From the NCBI GenBank assembly GCA_023213395.1, contig CM041465.1, positions 69,261,741-69,325,740 of the forward strand: 64,000 bases of DNA, written 5' to 3'. Below the pieces are notes generated by a model. The model made no database searches, was not told the DNA's origin, and saw only the letters and a list, made by a program, of their open reading frames with translations. This document shows, piece after piece, positions 57,241-64,000 of the stretch. Source of the DNA: Cycas panzhihuaensis (taxonomy: Eukaryota > Cycadophyta). The position numbers and the translations under genes were made by a program. Position 1 is the first letter of the stretch; every line of letters starts with the position of its first letter.

Positions 57241-58072
57241 GGGCTCTTCATTAAGAGTAAGGTGCAGTTCTGTTGGTTCAAGCTTAGTATATAATGATTC
57301 CTGCATCCTTGCTCTATGGGCACTTCGAGTACCAGTTTTACCCACCTCATCTGGTCGTATGTCCTTATTGAGTTGGCGGGTTTCTCAAGATCCTTGAGTT
57401 GGGAATGAAGTCCTCATTTCCTCAACTTCTTAGTTCTCATCTTATTTATTAAAATGATTATTTTGTGAGGAGGATGTTGATGTACCTTAAGAAGATGGTC
57501 CTTTTACCACTGTTTTGTCTTTGTCAATTGAAGGTGGAGAGGATGGTTCTTATATAATGGCTTTGCCTTTATCAACTCTGCTATCTTCAAAGGATGGTGT
57601 TGGATGTACACTCATCAATTCAGAGTCACAACTTGTATCATTTAAGTCTCTATTGTCAGCTTCCAATATTTGGAGTAATTTATATCTGTCCCCCCCCCAA
57701 AAAAAAAAAAATGGCATCTCTGGTAACAATAATTTTTTGTTGTGAAGGTATAAAGACCTTATACCCTTTCTTATCCATAGGGTTTCCAACAAAGATGCCT
57801 TTAAGTGCCCTTGGCTGGAGTTTATTTTGATCTGCATCCAGAATGTGGGCATAACATGTAGAGCTAAAAATTTTGAAGTAGTGAACAATAGGGGCTTGTC
57901 CTGACCACTTTTTATTAGGTAATTATACTTCCTTTGATGGGCTAACAACGTTGATACAATAAACAGTTATTCAGATAACTTCAGCCCATAAGTAGGCAGG
58001 TACATTTTTGTATATCAACACAGCCCCAACCATGTTCATGATTGTCCTGTTCATGCGCTTGGCAACTCTATT
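57241..58072 (-). pseudogene. Copia integrase C-terminus and linker
   Basis: LKGIFVGNP-like and GQDxPPIVHYFKIF-like blocks are readable at 57950-57770. The linker carries C8A13 (57691-57711) where the sister copy has C16. A 43-bp stretch at 57361-57403 is absent from the sister copy. Confidence 0.7.
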
Positions 58073-58372
58073 TTACTGTGGGGTACCTATTACTGTTGTT
58101 TGATGCTTGATGCCATTGTCTCGAAGGTAGCTTTCAAACTCATGTGAGGTATATTCGCCACCATTATCACTTCGAAGACATTTGAGTTGATAACCTAACT
58201 CTTTTTTAGTGAGGGCTTTGAATTCTTTGAATTCTTGATAACCTGACTTATCTTTCTTATGTAGAAAAGCTACCCATACTTTTCTAGTGAAATCATCAAT
58301 GAAAGAGATGTAATATGACTTGCCCTTCAATGAAGGAATGGATATTAGCCCGCACAAATAAAAGTGTACCAA
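58073..58372 (-). pseudogene. Copia integrase core
   Basis: 99 open codons: MVHFYLCGPI-type start (the first catalytic Asp, HSDLCGP, has become HFYLCG), YYISFIDDFTRKVWV, LRSDNGGEYTSHEF (second Asp) and a GTPQ end. A stop separates the Glu-containing part. Confidence 0.85.
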
Positions 58373-59000
58373 TTGTAATGGATGGCTCGATTTCTACTAG
58401 CTTTTGGAAAAGGGTTGTCGATGAGATTTGGCAATGATATAAGCTTTACATTTAGAGGTCTTAGAAGAAAACTTTGGAAGATTTGGAAGAGTGTTAGAAA
58501 GATCTCTAAGTCTATCAATGTGAACATGACCCATGTAAGCATGCCAAAGAGCTTTTGGTGACAATGTTGGATGGGTTAAGATGGAATTAAATGTAAATTC
58601 TTTATTGGCACAAGGGCTTTGGGCACAATGAGCTTCAGAAGATGGAGAGCCATTCAGTCGAAAGAGTTTGCTAAAGAGATGTCTAGTCAAAACCACCTGA
58701 TTAGTTGGAGGGTAAATGACTTGGAGAGTCTAGTCATTTGTGGTTACACTCAAATCAAATCCATGAGAGACAAGTGTGGATAAGGAGAGTAGGTTTTGTT
58801 TGAGATTGGGTATGTATAAGACATCAAGCAATGTAAAATCCTTTAAGCCTGGGAGTTTCAGGCGAATGTTACCAATTCTTTCAACAGGTTATTGTGATTT
58901 ATCAGTCATGTGAACAACTCATTAAATATTTGAGTCAAATGTTTGATATAGACTACGATTACATGTCATATATCGAATTGCTCCTATGTCCATGATTCAC
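58373..59000 (-). pseudogene. Copia protease and GAG-pre-integrase
   Basis: Protease active site MDIGAI region near 58990 (after a stop in place of Trp), DVLYIPNLKQNLLSL near 58800, then an open frame at 58696-58397 with LWHAYMGHVHIDRLRDL and CKAYIIAKSH. One zinc Cys pair is damaged (CEAC to CKAY). Confidence 0.82.
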
Positions 59001-60200
59001 TGTTCATCGATTGAAGCCACACTATTGGCAATTCTAATAGGCATTGGCATTGGTGAAGGGAATTCATAAGTGATGTATCCACATCGAGCTTCAAAGTATC
59101 TCTTTGGTTGGTTAATGGCATTTGATACTGAAGATCCCTCAATTCTTTGAATGTGTGTTTGTACAAAACCTGCACCATTAAAGAATTCTTCACAAGTTCT
59201 TTTAACATTGTAAGCTTCATGTTTTGGTTAGAACTTGGCCAACTTATAAATGGCAGTTTTGCAGTCTTTTGCTAAGTGTCCCTTACGGTTATACTGATCG
59301 TACATAATAGTTTGATTACCAATCCCTGAAGAGGTACTGGTTTAGCCTGACTGTCTTGCTTTTTATTGAGGTGGCCCTTGGCCTTGAGACTGTGGAGACT
59401 GTAACTGAGGGTTTGATTGACCTTGTGGATGATTTTCCATGTTTCTTCCTCTTCCTCTTGCTCGGTTATTTCCTCTACCACGAGAGGGACCTTGATTTCT
59501 TATGTAGCAAACTTCTTCTTCTACTCCAAAGGCTACATTTATAAGAGAGTCAGAGGCTATAAAGTTCGTATCAAAGGTCTTGTCAAATTGAATGAACTTA
59601 TCAACAAGTGCTTCAAAGTTGAGTGTCTTCAATATTCCACTAGATTGAAGACTTCTAAGAAAGATTTTATAATCAGGAACATGTAGACATGACTGGATCA
59701 AAAATGCCCAAGTAATACATTGGGTCTTAAAATCTTTATCAATTGCCTGTTTGATTGGTCGAAGGAGATTTATTGTCTCATGAGCTCATCCCTTCTGCAT
59801 TTTTAATTTTTTCATTTTCAGAATAAAATGAACAAATTCTAAATCTGATTTGGTATCAAAGTTCTTCTTAAGAACTTCAAGGACCTTCCAGGCTATATCA
59901 TATTACTCTTCATTAATCAAGTTGTGCAAGGAGTGATCAGTGACCAACAGAATTCCTGTACGAATCTTTTCATCATCTATCTCCCATTGTAATTTAGTTG
60001 TAGCATCTATAGGAGCTATTGGGGTGGATCCACCAGAAGAAGGTGTTATAGCTATTGCTGGTATGCTAAGTGTAGGTTGCAAGTAGGCTCTCCAAAGGCC
60101 TTCATACTTTACATCATTTTTAACTCCAGTGTACCATAGATCCCAATTTTCTTTGCATTTCAATATGCAGTTAATATTCTACTTGAATTGAGATGACATG
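59001..60200 (-). pseudogene. Copia gag (UBN2 family)
   Basis: Start region ISMKCKENWDLWYTGVKN at 60163-60100, then LWRAYLQPTLSIP and KLQWEIDDEKIRTGILLV in one open frame to 59903. A second open frame at 59701-59363 has LVDKFIQFDKTFDTNF, EEEVCYIRNQGPSRGRGNN and a Gln/Pro/Gly-rich stretch. The knuckle near 59285 is decayed. Confidence 0.85.
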
Positions 60201-62139
60201 GTGATGATGAAGAAGTAGAAGAGACGATAGAAGTATGTGCCACTGACATGTATGGCTAATACACCTGGCACAGCAGGGATATAGAAATGAATGTTATGGT
60301 GAGGAACAAGCAATGATTATGTATTTTTAACAACTATGAAAAAAATAAATATAAACAATGATGCAAGAATGATGCCTAATGTAGAGCTAGCAAAGAGTGG
60401 TGATGTGTCATGCCATTAACCTCTCACTTATGTCCAATGTAGGTGAGGTTTTGATGCATAAGGCTTCTAGTATACGATTAGGGCCTTTACCGGCGATACC
60501 CGCACCTACGCTTGGTGATGAAATCCAAGTCACTGTGGAGTCCAGGTACTCCCAGTCCTCACCTAGTTTACTCGTGAGCAGCTATATACCTCCTCCGAAG
60601 AGTCAAATAGTACTGTGTATCCCACGGATATAACGAATATTGGATTAGGTTAGTTTTAATCTTACATTAAGGTTTTCAGTTTTCTCGGGTGGTTATCAGG
60701 ATTATCCCTGATTGGAGGCCATAGAAATGGCTAACATATCCCTCCACCACTATTCTAGTTGAGACCAGACCCAGTATGAAACTCACACCTCCCTTAGGGC
60801 CTAGACTTCGGCCAACCTTAGTCTATTTCAACCAAGGTGAGTGTGTGCACAAGTCAAGAACTGGCAGTATAAATCGTATAGATGAGATTCCTTTTAGGAA
60901 TAGTATACGATATTTTCATATAACTGAAAACTGAAATGTAAAGTTGTCAAATGTACTTGTTTACTTTTTGTGCTTGCTTTATTGTTATTACTTCTTTATG
61001 TGATGCTTTATGCTATGTGTGTAAATAGAAAAAGCATGCTAGATTTAGCAAGGGAACCAGATGTTGCTTCTGATCCAAGGTTTCCCTTGCTTTAGTACAA
61101 TGTTTCTAAATATATTTTTAGAAGTTTTGATACAAAAGCCATAATGGGCTAAAACGTGGATTAACTTGCCACTAAAATGCTGATTTTTCTAAATCTATAT
61201 GTATATTATTTTGCCCTATTTTGTGATTCTTTCACAAAATTTATAAATAATAACAAATTGGCATTAATTTTTAAAATTACAAATAGTAAGGCCTAAATGA
61301 TAAAATCTAAATTTATGACAGAAGAAAAAAGTATCCAGAATATCGTTTTTGATAGAGTTGTGAAGTCATATTTCTGAAAAGGCATAAAAAAATATTCTAC
61401 TCGAAAAAGCAAAAAAGTAAAATCCTGCGAGATCCATTGTCTCAGAATCTAAACTTCAATATGTCAAAAGTTACGTTTTGATACGTACATCAACTTTTCC
61501 TTCTGTACCATCTCCAAAATCAGCTAAAAAATTACCTGAAATGTCCTTACAATGTCCTTTGTGGGGTTGAATAGGCAATTTCAGCAACTGTGAGAAAACT
61601 GTATAGATCTCACTAATCAGTGGATGAAATTTAAAGAGATTTATCTTAAACTAATCCTAATACATAAATCTACTAGATCCCTTAATTAAAAATTTTAAAT
61701 TTTTAGCTTATAATTAAAGGATTTCATTGGGAAAAGTTTCTTAAATCACTTATCTACATATTTTACGCTTTTGTCTTAGCCAAAACTCACTGATACAGGC
61801 TGAATCTAAAATTACTCTAGAAGAAAAAAATGATCCCTTAGTCAAGGTGACCTTGTATGCCAAATTTCATCAAAATCTAAGATGGTCAAATTTTTTTATA
61901 AAATTTTGGGCCTTTAATGCTTTCGGGATTGTTCTAGTACCTGAACAAATTCAAAAACCCGTATTCTTCACCTCTGAATTTCTACACACATATAAAAAGT
62001 GTCAACATACAAAGTACTATAATTTTAAGCTATCAAAATGTTAAAAGTGATAAATGTACTCTCAATACTTCACATTAAAGGTGAAGGAGAGGCAAAATGA
62101 CTCCATGCAAGTGGAATGGAGTGAATAGATCCCCTTCTA
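60201..62139 (-). other. Leader of the 55.0-62.5 kb copia
   Basis: Non-coding, matching 48656-50659 of the sister copy; conserved stretches include 61020-61120 and 61430-61640. Confidence 0.6.
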
Positions 62140-62151
62140 GCTCTGATATCA
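62140..62151 (-). promoter_or_regulatory. Primer-binding site, mutated tRNA-iMet type
   Basis: Reverse complement TGATATCAGAGC: one change from the sister copy, in the TGG that pairs with the tRNA CCA end. Confidence 0.8.
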
Positions 62152-62153
62152 CA

Positions 62154-62463
62154 TGAAGGAAAGCTGGATCTAGGGAATAAATCACTCACATGCACATAAT
62201 GGTAATGGAAAATGAAAAAGAGATGAAACAAGATATGAGAGAAAGCTTGGAGGTGAGAATGAATAATTACTCCCTCCTTGAGATTTCACCTTTATTATTG
62301 AGGGTGAGCATTAGGGTTAGGATTTTTTCGCCTAATGACATGAACCTAAAATTATATCTAAATGCACATAAAGTGCATTTCATTAACAGACTAATGCTAA
62401 TAATATATCCTAAGGTCACATCGTTAATCTACACAAATGACCTTGACACATTAACCTCTTTCA
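62154..62463 (-). repeat. Right (5') LTR of the 55.0-62.5 kb copia
   Basis: 310 bp, flanked by GCCTT. Confidence 0.93.
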
Positions 62464-62468
62464 GCCTT

Positions 62469-62635
62469 AATAGCCTTATATATGTATGTAATATATGAGT
62501 GGGATCACCATTGAGTATTTATAATTGTATGTTAATGAATGTTCTTCAGAACTTCATCTCCTTCTTTATTTTTTGTTTATCATTTTCTGTTCTTATTTCT
62601 CTATATTGATTGGTTACAGGATTAGGCCTGTAATA
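62469..62635 (+). repeat. Gypsy 3' LTR, second part
   Basis: Continuation of 54938-55015. Its last 60 bp (TTATCATTTTCTGTTC...CCTGTAATA) match the end of the shortened LTR at 53400-53452. Confidence 0.72.
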
Positions 62636-63495
62636 ATAAGAATCTTAGGAGTTTATTAACTACCATCCTAACCTTTACAGGTAAATCTATTTTCTTGACA
62701 TGATATGACATATTACAAACTTGTAACTATAAAAATTTATCAACATAATCAAAAGGTTAAATTACATAGTATTTAAACAATAGTTATGAAATAGAAAATC
62801 ACTGGCTTTTAGATTTGATACATCTTAGTTTCTATACTTGCCTAGGGGCAAATGACTTTGTGTAATTTTCTTAGGCTTTATTGATTTAATTATTTTCTAC
62901 TTTTTTTAACCTAATTCTTCCCCAAGATTTTTATATTAATGAAATGCAAGGTGCATATTATAGCCTATTAGAGTCCTAATCTTATCTAGAATAGTCTTTC
63001 ATATTACAAGTCGCTAGGATCAAAGTCTTATATTAACCAACTCTAAAAATAACTTTCTCTTAACCAATAACCCATTATGCCAATTTCAAAGCTAGTCCCC
63101 TTATTACCTTATATGGGGTCCTTTTTATCTTATCATCTAATCAACTCTCTAATAATATATTAGAAATCAAATGCCCTTTATTAAACATCCTAGAATAACT
63201 CATTTTTACCATTATTAGTGCCATCTAAAGATACCATATAATGACTTCTTAAGCTTGGTATTATGATTTTACATTATAATTAATAATATTATGTAGTAGC
63301 TTTAAACATTTATTCATAGCATACACTACTCACTAGTTACACCAACTTGTTTGAGTTAACATGAGGCCATAATTCATTCAGGACAACTTGTATTTTTTCA
63401 CTTATGAGAATAGGACAAGCTTGCATTCATTTGAGCTCTTTGTGTTTTTTTTTTTTTAACATTTGAGATATTAAGTTGGGATTTATCTAATCCAT

Positions 63496-63497
<2 letters not shown>
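62636..63497. other. AT-rich DNA, nothing identified
   Basis: No frame or motif of note on either strand. It should be the flank of the old gypsy element. Confidence 0.4.

Positions 63498-63566
<69 letters not shown>
63498..63566. repeat. Compound microsatellite (CT)n(TA)n
   Basis: About 19 CT units followed by about 16 TA units. The Arg-Glu and Tyr-Ile dipeptide runs in a minus-strand frame here come from this repeat. Confidence 0.97.
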
Positions 63567-63567
<1 letters not shown>

Positions 63568-64000
63568 CAAGCTTGGCCTTGTTATCTCTCTAACATACAA
63601 AAATAGAGTAAGATAATAAAAAATAGATAGAGGTGGATGATGAATATGAAAAGCACCAAAAGAGAACCAAAGGACACTAAAGTAAATCCTAATAAGATTA
63701 TATTTATCAACATAAGACTTTAATAAGTAGGGTGCCATATATATAGAAGGATCACCCCATTATTATATTTTTTTGCCACTAAGTTAACCAATCATATGTT
63801 TTTTCTATTATTAAATACTCTTAACCTTAATGTACTTAACCTCCTAACATATTAATCCTCTAACATGTGTTGGAGGCTCATCACATGTGCTCCCTCTTTA
63901 GATGCTTTACCCTCAAACCATCTTAATATAAAAATGCATGTATCCACTACTTATTACTGTTAAAATATCATATGTAGATACATGATCATTATGTCATGAT
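63567..64000. other. AT-rich DNA, nothing identified
   Basis: No gene, LTR end or repeat recognised. Confidence 0.4.

Larger units (their letters stand above)
55016..62463 (-). mobile_element. Copia retrotransposon, same family as 43.4-51.0 kb, TSD GCCTT
   Basis: 7448 bp, LTRs 55016-55326 and 62154-62463, perfect GCCTT duplication (55011-55015 and 62464-62468). Same gene order and close similarity to the 43359-50985 copy throughout. LTR divergence is larger (about 9% by eye), and the coding region has more stops plus deletions in RT (about 75 bp at 56763) and in the integrase-RT linker (about 110 bp at 57700). Confidence 0.93.

Noticed and set aside
63487-63738. 83-codon minus-strand frame with Arg-Glu and Tyr-Ile runs
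   Set aside because: Translation of the (CT)n(TA)n microsatellite; no start context or domain.

Overview
The window looks like intergenic DNA from a large, repeat-rich seed-plant nuclear genome. Evidence: AT-rich sequence, no host gene recognised, plant-type Ty1/copia and Ty3/gypsy LTR retrotransposons inserted into one another, tRNA-iMet primer-binding sites (TGGTATCAGAG), and an element with the plant Tat-lineage hallmark of a second RNase H. I cannot name the species; a gymnosperm or a large-genome monocot would fit. There are no rRNA, tRNA, CRISPR or prokaryotic features. Nearly every coding stretch is a broken retrotransposon gene.

Layout. 1-3.27 kb: AT-rich DNA and a decayed minus-strand DUF4283-type (LINE ORF1-like) gene. 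3.27-6.2 kb: LTR fragments of an old element, one of them inverted. 6.64-7.59 kb: decayed plus-strand gypsy integrase, interrupted by a 3.2-kb solo LTR (7595-10779, target-site duplication GGAGT) of the same superfamily as the large element to the right. 10.8-12.85 kb: AT-rich DNA with two tandem-repeat arrays. 12845-16195: a 3.35-kb non-autonomous LTR element (TSD ATAAT). 17328-32825: a 15.5-kb Tat-like gypsy element on the minus strand (LTRs about 2.62 kb, TSD CTTAT) with gag, protease-RT-RNase H-integrase, a plus-strand (antisense) extra gene and a second RNase H downstream of integrase. 32.83-62.64 kb: a very decayed plus-strand chromodomain-type gypsy element that hosts a gag-only LTR element (33511-38231, TSD ACTAC), a truncated LTR element (about 39840-40703), a copia element (41720-53254, TSD GTAGT) that itself contains a second copia (43359-50985, TSD CATTA), and a third copia in its 3' LTR (55016-62463, TSD GCCTT). 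62.64-64 kb: AT-rich DNA with a (CT)n(TA)n microsatellite.

Relative ages, from LTR differences counted by eye: the gag-only element is youngest (8 differences in 218 bp, all transitions), the Tat element and copia 43359-50985 are intermediate (about 5%), copia 55016-62463 is older (about 9%), and the chromovirus host is oldest. The Tat pol keeps one reading frame for about 4 kb and is broken only by stop codons, most readable as C-to-T changes. The most unusual items are the antisense gene plus relocated RNase H of the Tat element, a promoter-region mismatch between its two LTRs, and the gag-only element with an acidic tail instead of a zinc knuckle.
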